The position numbers and the translations under genes were made by a program. The notes below the pieces were generated by a model, which was not told the origin of the DNA, did not search any database, and saw nothing but the letters and a program-made list of their open reading frames with translations. From positions 1-15,359 of the forward strand of contig CAIZNF010000596.1 of assembly GCA_903934275.1 (NCBI GenBank): a DNA stretch of 15,359 bases. The letters are read 5' to 3'. Shown one piece after another: positions 7,359 to 15,238 of the stretch. Position 1 is the first letter of the stretch, and each line of letters begins with the position of its first letter. The DNA is from an uncultured Nitrosomonadales bacterium. GTDB taxonomy: Bacteria > Pseudomonadota > Gammaproteobacteria > Burkholderiales > Gallionellaceae.

Positions 7359-8314
7359 CAGGGTTGGCACACCGATAAATTATCGCCAACTTCGACATGT
7401 ATAGCCTGCAAAAATTGCGCTGCCGGTTGCGCCTTGCCGCCGGGGCGCTGCAACACTTCCAAGCACACCGCATCCTTGCCGCAAGCGACGGTGATGCCAT
7501 GCTTGTCCGCCGCTAATACATTGCCCGGTTCGCCATGTGTGTCCACGCAAAGTATGGCACGCCAAATTTTTATTATCACACCGTTCAAGCTGGCATGGCA
7601 TACCGGAAAAGGGTTATATGCCCGCACCGCGCGTTCGATTTGCTGCGCATCTTGCCGCCAGTCGATCTGCGCTTCGCTCTTGAACAGCTTGGCGGCGTAA
7701 CATGCCGCATCATCGTCCTGTCTGACCGGTGTCAGGCGCTGTTCCTGCAACAGACGCAGCGCCTCGACGATACTTTGTGCGCCTATTTCCGCCAGCTTGT
7801 CATGCAAGGCTTGCGCCGTGTCCTCCGGCGCGATCGGGCAGGCATGGCGCAACAGCATATCGCCGGTATCCAGCCCTTCGTCCATCTGCATGATGGTGAT
7901 GCCCGTCTCTCTGTCGCCCGCCAGGATCGCGCGCGGTATCGGCGCTGCCCCGCGCCAGCGCGGCAACAGCGACGCATGGATATTCAGGCAACCGTAGCGC
8001 GGCAATTGCAACACCGCCTTTGGCAGGATCAAGCCGTAAGCGGCCACCACCATCACCTCGGCACCCAGACCGGCTATCTGCCGCTGCACCTCCTCGGTCT
8101 TCAATGTAGCGGGCTGCAATACAGGCAAACCATGCTGCAAGGCGAGCTGTTTCACCGGACTGGCGGCGAGCTGCATACCGCGCCCGGCAGGCCGATCTGG
8201 CTGTGTCAGCACCGCAACGATCTGATGCTCCCTGAGCAGCGCGGCCAACGCGCTGACCGCAAATTGCGGCGTTCCGGCAAAGATGATTTTCAATTTGGGA
8301 AAAGTATTAAACAC
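7358..8314 (-). CDS. fmt: Methionyl-tRNA formyltransferase
   Basis: Transfers the formyl group from 10-formyl-tetrahydrofolate to initiator Met-tRNA. It is 318 aa, the family length. The N-terminal IIFAGTPQFA (10-19), RPAGRGM (41-47) and the catalytic triad equivalents N111, H113 (NIHASLLPRWRGAAPI) and D149 (DEGLDTGDML) are all present. The C-terminal tRNA-binding OB-like domain ends in VEVGDNLS. The start is a GTG at 8314. A TTG at 8293 would give LKIIFAGTP directly and fits the family N-terminus equally well; neither has a clear ribosome-binding site. It pairs functionally with def upstream: def removes the formyl group that fmt adds. The inverted repeat at 8329-8423 lies between them and ends 14 bases before the GTG. 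Confidence 0.97.
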   Translation of the reverse strand: MFNTFPKLKIIFAGTPQFAVSALAALLREHQIVAVLTQPDRPAGRGMQLAASPVKQLALQHGLPVLQPATLKTEEVQRQIAGLGAEVMVVAAYGLILPKAVLQLPRYGCLNIHASLLPRWRGAAPIPRAILAGDRETGITIMQMDEGLDTGDMLLRHACPIAPEDTAQALHDKLAEIGAQSIVEALRLLQEQRLTPVRQDDDAACYAAKLFKSEAQIDWRQDAQQIERAVRAYNPFPVCHASLNGVIIKIWRAILCVDTHGEPGNVLAADKHGITVACGKDAVCLEVLQRPGGKAQPAAQFLQAIHVEVGDNLSVCQP

Positions 8315-8328
8315 GTATTAATCGGGGT

Positions 8329-8423
8329 GTAGGGGCGTATGGCAATACGCCCTCGTGAAACATTTGCCCCTGATGATCGAAAGAGTCATGCAACACCAAG
8401 GGCGTATTGCCATACGCCCCTAC
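8329..8423. repeat. BIME-like inverted pair of palindromes between def and fmt
   Basis: Two perfect 25-bp inverted arms (8329-8353 and 8399-8423) are separated by 45 bp. Each arm is itself a hairpin, with GGGCGTAT and ATACGCCC around a 4-base loop. Two oppositely oriented REP-like units form a BIME-type unit. In the def-fmt message it could form either two small hairpins or one long 25-bp stem, which would affect mRNA stability or fmt expression (inference). Confidence 0.75.
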
Positions 8424-8501
8424 CAGACCCAAGTCGCGACCCGCACAATCTGCCCACGATCATTAATCCGTGGCTAAATACAGTTTTCAACGGGACGTTC
8501 A

Positions 8502-9005
8502 TTACATGGTTTCGCGCAGGCGCTTCTTCAGTTTGGCGCGAATTCTGATTTGTTTGAGCCGCGACAAATATTCGACAAATACTTTGCCGTGCAGATGATC
8601 TATCTCGTGCTGAATACAGACTGCCAAAAAGCCTTCCGCCTCCAGCGTGAATGATTGCCCATTTTCATCGAGAGCGCGCACCGTAATTTTTTCCGCGCGG
8701 CGCACCATTTCATAAATACCCGGCACCGACAAGCAACCCTCCTCACACTCCTTTTCGCCGCTGCTGGCGATGATTTCTGGGTTGATGAACACTTTCAGCT
8801 GGTTGCGCTCTTCGGAAACATCTATTACGGCAACCTGCTCATGCACATCCACCTGCGTTGCCGCCAAGCCCACACCGGGTGCCGCGTACATGGTTTTCGC
8901 CATGTCACGCACCAGCTTGCGTGTCACCTCGCTGACCAGCTCGACCCTTTTGGCTGCCCTGCACAAGCGCTCATCGGGATAATGCAAAATTTTTAGAATC
9001 GCCAT
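8502..9005 (-). CDS. def: Peptide deformylase
   Basis: A metalloenzyme that removes the formyl group from nascent proteins. It is 167 aa, close to the E. coli enzyme (169). All three signature motifs are intact: GVGLAATQ (44-51), EEGCLSVPG (88-96, metal ligand C91) and QHEIDHLHG (132-140, ligands H133 and H137, catalytic E134). The ATG at 9005 is preceded by AGGTCAGGC, an acceptable ribosome-binding region. It is transcribed divergently from the LysM gene and is first in the def-fmt pair. Confidence 0.98.
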   Translation of the reverse strand: MAILKILHYPDERLCRAAKRVELVSEVTRKLVRDMAKTMYAAPGVGLAATQVDVHEQVAVIDVSEERNQLKVFINPEIIASSGEKECEEGCLSVPGIYEMVRRAEKITVRALDENGQSFTLEAEGFLAVCIQHEIDHLHGKVFVEYLSRLKQIRIRAKLKKRLRETM

Positions 9006-9107
9006 GCCTGACCTATAATAGCTTGCTAATTTATATGACTAGATGCAGAATTTAACGCGACGCGGCAACTTTGCGTCCCACTTACTTTGACCCTGCAGGA
9101 GCTTTCC
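9006..9107. promoter_or_regulatory. Divergent promoter region between def and the LysM gene
   Basis: On the plus strand a perfect TATAAT lies at 9014-9019, about 90 bases before the LysM ATG; its -35 region (inside def) is poor. On the minus strand TATAAA at about 9034-9029 could serve def. Both are by-eye matches. The AT-rich patch between two divergent genes supports promoters here. Confidence 0.45.
9097..9101 (+). promoter_or_regulatory. Ribosome-binding site fixing the LysM gene start
   Basis: AGGAG lies six bases before the ATG at 9108. The frame is open further upstream to a TTG at 9087, but only the ATG at 9108 has a Shine-Dalgarno sequence and gives a proper signal peptide. Confidence 0.8.
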
Positions 9108-10160
9108 ATGCGCAAGATTATATCGCTGATTTGCTTTTTGTTGCCCATCATGGCCTTTGCCGCCCAGCCTGATACTAGCCCCCCCGAGCTTCGCAGCGAT
9201 GCGCCCGACCAGCACGTTGTCACCAAAGGCGATACGCTGTGGGACATTTCCGGCAAGTTTTTCAAGGACCCGTGGAAATGGCAATATATCTGGGGCATGA
9301 ACAAGGACTCCATCAAGGATCCTCACTGGATATACCCGGGTAACGTGATTGTTCTGGATCGTGCCACCGGCACATTGCGCATAGGCGATGGCGTCGCTCC
9401 CGTCGCCGCCAGCACAAGCGGATCGGGCAATGTTGTCAAGCTTTCACCCAAAGCTCGCGAAGGCCACAGCGATCACGATGCCATACCGAGCATTCCAGCC
9501 AATGCCATCGGGCCGTTCTTGAGCCAACCGCTGGTCATCGAAGAAAATACTTTGCAGAAGGCTCCGACATTGATCGGCGCACGCGAAGGCCGCGTGATGC
9601 TGAGCACTCACGACACCTGCTTCATAAAGGATTTGCCCTCCGACAAAGACAACAAATGGCAGATTTACCGCCCGGGCAAACCACTGGTTGACCCAGACAC
9701 CAAAGAAGTTTTGGGTATCGAAGCCATTTATCTGGGCGATGTCGAAGTGACAAACTTCGCGGATATCAGCACTGCCACGATCACACATTCCATACAAGAA
9801 ATTCATAAAGGTGACCGCCTGGTCGCTTCATCCGGTAAAGTGGCCAATGCCTATCTGCCGCGCTCACCCGGTAACAAAATTTCTTCACGCGTCATTTCGG
9901 TATACGGCGGCGTTTCGCAGGCGGGACAAAACACCGTCATCACCCTCAACAAAGGAAAACGCGACGGTTTGGAAATCGGCCATGTGCTGGCCCTGTACCA
10001 CGCGGGCGAGGTCGTAAGAAATGAAGGCAAAGAGTACACCTTGCCGGATGAACGCTACGGCCTGCTGTTTGTGTTCCGCGTGTTCGACAAGGTATCGTAC
10101 GCGTTGGTGATGCAAACCCGCTTGCCGGTGCAATTGCTGGATCGCGCACAAACCCCCTAA
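9108..10160 (+). CDS. Exported LysM-domain protein
   Basis: A 350-aa protein with an N-terminal signal peptide (MRKIISLICFLLPIMAFA, cleavage near 18-19). A LysM domain at about 36-84 (HVVTKGDTLWDISGKFF ... NKDSIKDPHWIYPGNVIVL) follows, so it probably sits in the periplasm bound to peptidoglycan. The remaining 260 residues carry no motif I recognise. Such LysM proteins are commonly found directly upstream of dprA in betaproteobacteria, and here the gap to dprA is only 25 bases. That adjacency suggests co-transcription rather than a shared function. The exact role is unknown; peptidoglycan binding rests on the LysM domain alone. Confidence 0.9.
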   Translation: MRKIISLICFLLPIMAFAAQPDTSPPELRSDAPDQHVVTKGDTLWDISGKFFKDPWKWQYIWGMNKDSIKDPHWIYPGNVIVLDRATGTLRIGDGVAPVAASTSGSGNVVKLSPKAREGHSDHDAIPSIPANAIGPFLSQPLVIEENTLQKAPTLIGAREGRVMLSTHDTCFIKDLPSDKDNKWQIYRPGKPLVDPDTKEVLGIEAIYLGDVEVTNFADISTATITHSIQEIHKGDRLVASSGKVANAYLPRSPGNKISSRVISVYGGVSQAGQNTVITLNKGKRDGLEIGHVLALYHAGEVVRNEGKEYTLPDERYGLLFVFRVFDKVSYALVMQTRLPVQLLDRAQTP

Positions 10161-10185
10161 CAGACTTGCGCAAAACCTAGCGAGC

Positions 10186-11277
10186 GTGATTCCCGATGCC
10201 ACACTCAAGGCTTGGCTGGCTCTAAGCCTGATCCGTGGTTTGGGCGGTGAAGGTGCGCGCCGCCTGCTGAAAGAATTCGGCTCACCTGATGCGGTTTTTG
10301 CCGCATCCACCGGCTCGCTTAAATCCGCCATCAAAGCAGAGGTCTCTACCGAGATTGCCAAAGGCATTTCTGATGAACTGCTCGCCCCGGCACTTGCCTG
10401 GCTGGAAGACGGCAATAATAGTGTCGTCACCCTCGCCGACAGCGACTACCCACATGCACTGCTGAATATTTCTGACCCGCCGCTGCTGCTGTATGTAAAA
10501 GGCCGTCTCGACCTGCTCAACCGCCCTGCGCTGGCCGTGGTCGGCAGCCGCAATGCCACTCCGCAAGGAATCAATAACGCCGAAGCATTTTCCAAGTCTT
10601 TGAGCGACACCGGCCTGTGCATCATCAGCGGCATGGCGCATGGTATTGATGCCGCCGCGCACCGTGGCGCATTGCGCGGCCAAGGTAGCAGCATCGCCGT
10701 GGTTGGCACCGGGCTGGACAAGGTTTACCCCTCCGCCAATCGCGAGCTCGCTCACGCGCTCGCCAGCCAGGGCGCGCTGGTCTCCGAATTCCCGCTTGGC
10801 ACACCGCCACTGGCCGCCAACTTTCCGCGCCGCAACCGCATCATCAGTGGCATGAGCGCAGGTTGTCTGATAGTGGAAGCGTCGCTGCAAAGCGGCTCGC
10901 TGATCACCGCGCGCATGGCGCTAGAACAAGGCAGGGACGTATTTGCCATCCCCGGATCAATACATGCGCCGCAAAGCAAGGGGTGTCACGCGCTGCTTAA
11001 GCAAGGCGCAAAACTGGTCGAAACCGCGCAGGACATTCTGGAGGAGCTGAGCTGCCTGAGCGCCATAGCGGCACGCGACGCAGACGCGCAAGCTATTGAA
11101 GTGCAAGGCTCAAATCCCGCGCTGCTCGTGCATCTCGGCTTCGATCCGGTCGATTTGGACACCCTCGGCAAACGCAGCGGCTTGACGATAGCCGAGCTAT
11201 CCGCCATGCTGTTGCTGTTCGAGCTGGAGGGACGCATCTGTGCGCTACCCGGCGGCTTGTACCAAAGAATCCATTAA
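10186..11277 (+). CDS. dprA: DNA-processing protein DprA
   Basis: DprA binds incoming single-stranded DNA in natural transformation and loads RecA. It is 363 aa. An N-terminal helical (SAM-like) region is followed by the Rossmann-like core with VVGSRNATPQG (118-128), SGMAHGIDAAAHRGAL (148-163), VGTGLDKVYP and FPRRNRIISGMS (213-224). A C-terminal winged-helix domain lies at about 310-363. The start is a GTG at 10186 with only weak AGCGAG upstream. It is complete and not obviously altered. DprA is also kept in bacteria not known to be competent, so its presence alone does not prove transformation. It is followed by a repeat element, then smg. Confidence 0.96.
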   Translation: MIPDATLKAWLALSLIRGLGGEGARRLLKEFGSPDAVFAASTGSLKSAIKAEVSTEIAKGISDELLAPALAWLEDGNNSVVTLADSDYPHALLNISDPPLLLYVKGRLDLLNRPALAVVGSRNATPQGINNAEAFSKSLSDTGLCIISGMAHGIDAAAHRGALRGQGSSIAVVGTGLDKVYPSANRELAHALASQGALVSEFPLGTPPLAANFPRRNRIISGMSAGCLIVEASLQSGSLITARMALEQGRDVFAIPGSIHAPQSKGCHALLKQGAKLVETAQDILEELSCLSAIAARDADAQAIEVQGSNPALLVHLGFDPVDLDTLGKRSGLTIAELSAMLLLFELEGRICALPGGLYQRIH

Positions 11278-11293
11278 AACCACGCTGCGGAGC

Positions 11294-11468
11294 CTCTAAA
11301 AATTCAGAGTTTGCTCAAACACAAGGCGCGGGGAAAATTTTAGTTCCGGCTAACCTAAAGTTTTTCTTACACTAAAACTTCGTGTTACCACGCTGCTTAG
11401 TTAGTGATGTATAAGCAAGCGATTTTTGCTGCAACGCAGCAGTTGAGATGAAATCTGGATTTTTAGAG
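11294..11468. repeat. 175-bp inverted-repeat (MITE-like) element upstream of smg
   Basis: Terminal 15-bp inverted repeats, CTCTAAAAATTCAGA (11294-11308) and TCTGGATTTTTAGAG (11454-11468), match at 14 of 15 positions. There is no coding capacity inside. Internally there is a CTGC/GCAG hairpin near 11429-11440. The word CCACGCTGC occurs both just outside the left end (about 11280) and inside (about 11389). The element ends 14 bases before the smg ATG, so it probably supplies or displaces the smg leader and promoter. The whole dprA-smg gap (205 bp) is essentially this element. Confidence 0.6.
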
Positions 11469-11482
11469 ATTCCGGTAAATTT

Positions 11483-11938
11483 ATGTTCGAAATATTGATG
11501 TACTTATTTGAAAGTTACTTTGACGCAGGCAGCTATCCGGAGCCGGACAAGCTGTCGCGCAAACTATCCGTAGCGGGTTTCGAAGACGATGAAATTAGCG
11601 AAGCACTGACTTGGTTGTCGGCGCTGCAACAGCAAAATCCAGACAATTATCCCGCCAGCCTCGAACATGCCGGAATGCGCCATTTCGCTGAACTTGAACT
11701 GCGGCGCATCAGCTTTGAGGCGCGCCAATTTCTGATGTTTGCCGAGCAGCAGCAGATGATTTCCGCAGTCGAACGCGAAATGATTCTCGACCGCGCCGTT
11801 GCGCTGCAACAGGAAAATATCAAGCTGGATAAACTTAAACTGATCATGCTGATGGTGCTGTGGAACCGCCATCGGGACCTAGATCCGCTGTTGATCGAAG
11901 AACTGCTTACCCCATTGCATTCCGCACAACTACATTAA
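11483..11938 (+). CDS. smg: Smg family protein (DUF494)
   Basis: A 151-aa acidic, mostly helical cytoplasmic protein of the Smg/DUF494 family (E. coli Smg is 157 aa). It has the typical start MFEILMYLFESYFD and the C-terminal LMVLWNRHRDLDPLLIEELL. The biochemical function of the family is not established. Position between dprA and topA is the usual arrangement in beta- and gammaproteobacteria, which supports the assignment. There is no strong ribosome-binding site before the ATG (GATTCCGGTAAATTT), and the region immediately upstream belongs to the inverted-repeat element. The gap to topA is 16 bases. Confidence 0.93.
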   Translation: MFEILMYLFESYFDAGSYPEPDKLSRKLSVAGFEDDEISEALTWLSALQQQNPDNYPASLEHAGMRHFAELELRRISFEARQFLMFAEQQQMISAVEREMILDRAVALQQENIKLDKLKLIMLMVLWNRHRDLDPLLIEELLTPLHSAQLH

Positions 11939-11954
11939 CCTCCGAAACTCACGT

Positions 11955-14591
11955 ATGGCACAAAATTTACTGATCGTCGAATCACCGGCCAAAGCCAAGA
12001 CCCTCAAAAAATATCTGGGCAAGGATTTTGAAGTCCTCGCCTCGTTCGGTCATGTGCGCGATCTTGTTCCGAAAACCGGCGCGGTTGATACCGAAAATAA
12101 TTTCGCGATGCAATACGAAACCATCGCGCGCAACAGCAAGCATGTGGACGCGATAGCAAAAGCCGCCGCCGAAGCCGACAATATCCTGCTGGCGCCCGAC
12201 CCGGACCGCGAAGGTGAGGCGATCGCCTGGCATATCTCCGAGTTGCTCAAGGCCAAACGCGGCCTGAAAAACAAGAATATGCAGCGCGTGGTGTTCTATG
12301 AAATCACCCAGTCGGCGGTACGCGAAGCGGTCGCTCACCCTCGCGAAATCTCAATGCCGCTGGTGAATGCGCAACAGGCGCGGCGCGCGCTGGACTATCT
12401 GGTCGGCTTCAATCTGTCGCCGTTGCTGTGGCGCAAAATCCGTCCGGGGCTGTCGGCGGGCCGTGTGCAAAGTCCCGCGTTGCGCATGATCGTCGAGCGC
12501 GAACTGGAGATCGAGGCGTTCAAGACCCAGGAATACTGGACGGTGCATCTGGACAGCCACAAGGATCACCAGCCGTTCAGTGCCAGGCTGTTCCAGTACC
12601 AGGGCAAGAAGCTGGAGCAACTCAGCATCGGCAGCCAGGCCGAATACGACGCGATTTTCGCCAAACTCAACGATGCCAAGCTGCCGCCCAAGGTGGTGCG
12701 TGTCGAGAAAAAAGCCAAGCAGCGTTATGCCGCCGCGCCGTTCACCACGTCCACGCTGCAACAGGAAGCGGTGCGCAAGCTCGGCATGACCGCCGACCGC
12801 ACCATGCGCACCGCGCAGTCGCTGTATGAAGGCGTGGACATCGGTGGACAGACCGTCGGCCTGATCTCCTACATGCGTACCGATTCGGTGTCGCTGGCCA
12901 AGGAAGCGGTGCAGGAGATCCGCGACTACATCAGGGATAATTTTTCGGCGGAATATCTGCCGTCGACACAGCCTGCCTACAAGAGCAAGACCAAGAACGC
13001 GCAGGAATCCCACGAAGCGATCCGCCCGACCTCGATCCTGCGCACACCGGACAGCATCCGCGACCATTTGAGCGCCGATCAGGCGCGCCTGTACGAGATG
13101 ATTTGGAAGCGCACCCTGGCGTGCCAGATGTCCCCGGCGCGCTTCGACACAGTCAGCATGGACATCCGGCTGGGCGGCGACACCACGCTGTTCCGCGCCT
13201 CTGGCCAGGTGCTGGTGTTTCCCGGCTTCATCGGCGTGTATATGGAAGACGTGGACGATGCCGAAGAAGAAGAAAGCGGCAAACTGCCGCCGCTGGCCGA
13301 GGGCGATGTCGTGCCTATAGACAAACTGTACGGCGAACAGCACTTCACCCAGCCGCCGCCGCGCTTTTCCGAAGCCAGCCTGGTCAAGTCGCTGGAAGAG
13401 TACGGCATCGGTCGGCCGTCCACTTACGCGACCATCATTTCCACACTCCAAGCCAGAGAATACGCCGTTCTCGACAAGAAACGCTTTGTCCCGACCGATG
13501 TCGGGCGCGTCGTCACGCGCTTCCTCACCGACCATTTCACACGCTATGTGGATTACGGTTTCACCGCCCACCTTGAAGACGAGCTGGACGAAGTCTCCGA
13601 AGGCAAGCGCGACTGGATCGGCGTGCTGGATGAATTCTGGAAAGGTTTTTCCGTACTCATCAAGGAAAAAGCCAGCATCGACCGCCCGGTGGAATTGCTC
13701 GACGAAGCCTGCCCGGAGTGCGGCAAACCGCTCGCCAAAAAGCTCAGCAAATACGGCAGCTTCATCAGTTGCACCGACTACCCCGAGTGCAAATACAAAC
13801 GCAGCCTGAACGGTGAATCGCAGGACGATGCCTCGGCCAGAGTCGAGCTGGGCGAACACCCCGAAGCCAAGCAACCCGTGCTGCTGTTACGCGGCCCGTA
13901 CGGGCATTACGTGCAGCTCGGCGAAGCGGTCAAAGGCGAGAAAATCAAGCCCAAGCGCGTGTCTTGGCCGAAGGAAATGCCTCTCGAACAGGCCGATTTG
14001 GCCGCCGCGCTGAAGCTGCTGTCGTTGCCGCGCGAACTCGGCGCACATCCCGAAACCGGCAAAAAAGTCATCGTCAACATCGGACGTTTCGGCCCCTATA
14101 TCGGCCACGACGGCAAATTCAAATCCATCCCGCGCAGCGACAGCATCTTCGACATCAGCTTGGAGCGCGCCGTGGAACTGCTGGCGCAGGCAAGGGACGG
14201 CAACACGGTATTGCGCACCCTCGGCGACCACCCGGACGACAAGGCCAGCGTCGAGATATGCAGCGGCCGCTACGGCCCATACGCACGCCACGGCAAGGTC
14301 AACGCCACGCTGCCGAAGGGTGTATCGCCGGATGAGATCACGCTGGAAGAAGCGCTGGAACTGATCGTCGCCAAGGCGGCGAAGGGCGACACGGGGAAGG
14401 GCAGGGCGACGAAGAAGCCTGCTGCTAAAGCCAAGGCCAAGACGACCAAAGCGAAGGCCGCACCGAAGGCCAAAGCCGAACCGAAGGAAGCTAAACCTGT
14501 TGCCAAAAAAGCGGCTGTTAAAAAGACGGTGAAGCCAGCTGCTAAGAAGGTGGCGGTAAAAAAAGCGGTTAAGAGCAAAGCCAAACCGTAG
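11955..14591 (+). CDS. topA: DNA topoisomerase I (type IA), with lysine/alanine-rich tail
   Basis: Relaxes negative supercoils by a single-strand cut through a 5'-phosphotyrosine. It is 878 aa. The TOPRIM domain has E9 (LLIVESPAKA) and DPDREGE (82-88). The active tyrosine is Y306 in GLISYMRTDS, and SAGRVQSPALR (167-177) is present. The C-terminal half has one four-cysteine zinc ribbon (C586, C589, C606, C612). Three glycine/tyrosine repeats follow (GPYGHYVQLG, GRFGPYIGH, GRYGPYARHG). Residues from about 815 to the end are almost only K, A, P, T and V, resembling histone H1 tails; this probably aids DNA binding. E. coli TopA has several zinc ribbons and no such tail. The last clear start is the ATG at 11955; its ribosome-binding site is weak. 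Confidence 0.98.
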   Translation: MAQNLLIVESPAKAKTLKKYLGKDFEVLASFGHVRDLVPKTGAVDTENNFAMQYETIARNSKHVDAIAKAAAEADNILLAPDPDREGEAIAWHISELLKAKRGLKNKNMQRVVFYEITQSAVREAVAHPREISMPLVNAQQARRALDYLVGFNLSPLLWRKIRPGLSAGRVQSPALRMIVERELEIEAFKTQEYWTVHLDSHKDHQPFSARLFQYQGKKLEQLSIGSQAEYDAIFAKLNDAKLPPKVVRVEKKAKQRYAAAPFTTSTLQQEAVRKLGMTADRTMRTAQSLYEGVDIGGQTVGLISYMRTDSVSLAKEAVQEIRDYIRDNFSAEYLPSTQPAYKSKTKNAQESHEAIRPTSILRTPDSIRDHLSADQARLYEMIWKRTLACQMSPARFDTVSMDIRLGGDTTLFRASGQVLVFPGFIGVYMEDVDDAEEEESGKLPPLAEGDVVPIDKLYGEQHFTQPPPRFSEASLVKSLEEYGIGRPSTYATIISTLQAREYAVLDKKRFVPTDVGRVVTRFLTDHFTRYVDYGFTAHLEDELDEVSEGKRDWIGVLDEFWKGFSVLIKEKASIDRPVELLDEACPECGKPLAKKLSKYGSFISCTDYPECKYKRSLNGESQDDASARVELGEHPEAKQPVLLLRGPYGHYVQLGEAVKGEKIKPKRVSWPKEMPLEQADLAAALKLLSLPRELGAHPETGKKVIVNIGRFGPYIGHDGKFKSIPRSDSIFDISLERAVELLAQARDGNTVLRTLGDHPDDKASVEICSGRYGPYARHGKVNATLPKGVSPDEITLEEALELIVAKAAKGDTGKGRATKKPAAKAKAKTTKAKAAPKAKAEPKEAKPVAKKAAVKKTVKPAAKKVAVKKAVKSKAKP

Positions 14592-14642
14592 TGCGTCAAT
14601 AGATAAATCCGTTGATCTTGAGGTGTTCAATCACGTCTGCGA

Positions 14643-14675
14643 CACACCCTTTGTTCACGTTCGGAGATGGGTGTG
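14643..14675. terminator. Weak stem-loop after topA
   Basis: CACACCC (14643-14649) and GGGTGTG (14669-14675) form a 7-bp stem with a 19-base loop, 51 bases past the topA stop and 15 bases past the end of the convergent small gene. There is no T-run on either side, so termination is only a possibility. Nothing else is seen between topA and the next gene. Confidence 0.25.
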
Positions 14676-14690
14676 GCTGGTGACAGATGA

Positions 14691-14912
14691 TCAATGCCCT
14701 TTCTTGAAAACAGCCTTGATTTTCCTCCATGCCTCTCTACCCAAGAGAGCTACTCCGAGAAAGAAGGTTGCCTCACCTGCAACCATTAACCCAGTAGTAA
14801 GCGCCGCCACCTCACCGACTGAAATCTCGAAGAAGGGCAAAGCAAAAATCGCAGCCCAAGCAAGGCATGAAAGAGCCAACAGGACGTAACCAGCGAGCTT
14901 CTTTATTTCCAT
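14691..14912 (-). CDS. Small two-helix membrane protein, transporter suffix domain type
   Basis: A 73-aa protein with two hydrophobic helices at about 7-29 (GYVLLALSCLAWAAIFALPF) and 33-58 (GEVAALTTGLMVAGEATFFLG) and a basic C-terminus (REAWRKIKAVFKKGH). The pattern GYVLLALSCLAWAA...GEATFFLG resembles the 'transporter suffix domain' found at the end of some transporters or as a stand-alone small protein. AGG lies six bases before the ATG. It faces topA convergently and is transcribed away from the transposase debris on its right. The function is unknown; no transporter lies beside it here. Confidence 0.6.
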   Translation of the reverse strand: MEIKKLAGYVLLALSCLAWAAIFALPFFEISVGEVAALTTGLMVAGEATFFLGVALLGREAWRKIKAVFKKGH

Positions 14913-15015
14913 CTGCCTAACGAAGCTGTAGAAAAAGTATCTTCATTCGCGCATCGTGCCGTGAACCAAAATAATTATCAAGGTCAAATTGGAGGTTAAT
15001 ATTTTGGAGAAGTAA
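14913..15015. other. Intergenic stretch before the transposase remnant
   Basis: AT-rich, with no gene. It should contain the promoter of the small membrane protein (minus) and the left end of the truncated insertion sequence (plus). I could not identify a terminal inverted repeat because the partner end is missing. GGAG lies seven bases before the transposase ATG. Confidence 0.4.
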
Positions 15016-15189
15016 ATGGCGCGCTACAAACACATCGACACCAGCCCGAGATTTCTCGCCGTAGACCTGCAACAGCAACTCCTGCCCGGCACCTTTGAAC
15101 ACGCCATGAACCACCTGATAGACCACGAGCTGGATTTAACCGGCTTCGACGCACGTTACTGCAACGATGAGACCGGAGCATCCGCATAA
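15016..15189 (+). pseudogene. 5' remnant of an IS1182/IS5-like (DUF772) transposase
   Basis: 57 codons: MARYKHIDTSPRFLAVDL, then LLPGTFEHAMNHLIDHELDL and TGFDARYCNDETGASA before a TAA. This is the recognisable N-terminus of IS1182-type DDE transposases, which are normally more than 400 aa. Similarity stops where the family continues with a tyrosine and proline-rich stretch. The sequence after about 15187 is unrelated and leads into another transposase, so the gene is broken by insertion or deletion. The GGAG before the ATG is intact. The catalytic domain is missing, so the product is inactive. Confidence 0.75.
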
Positions 15190-15238
15190 GCGTGGTGCAC
15201 TCATCTGATAGGGATCGAAAGTAGTCTTCTGTACGCAT

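Noticed and set aside
9087..9107. Upstream TTG start for the LysM protein
   Set aside because: It would add residues before the signal peptide. The AGGAG at 9097-9101 is positioned for the ATG at 9108.
12351..13874. 507-codon open frame on the minus strand inside topA
   Set aside because: It lies wholly antisense to an intact, motif-complete topA. Its composition is that of an antisense shadow of GC-rich coding sequence, with no domain.
13887..14630. 247-codon minus-strand frame with F/L/R-rich ends
   Set aside because: Antisense of the topA C-terminal repeats and lysine-rich tail; the pattern is the mirror of the repetitive tail.
14905..14930. GTTAGGC just before the ATG of the small membrane protein (minus), reminiscent of an integron attC core site
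   Set aside because: No matching RYYYAAC partner lies at attC spacing upstream on that strand, and no attC lies downstream of the gene. No integrase is present. The 7-mer alone is not enough.
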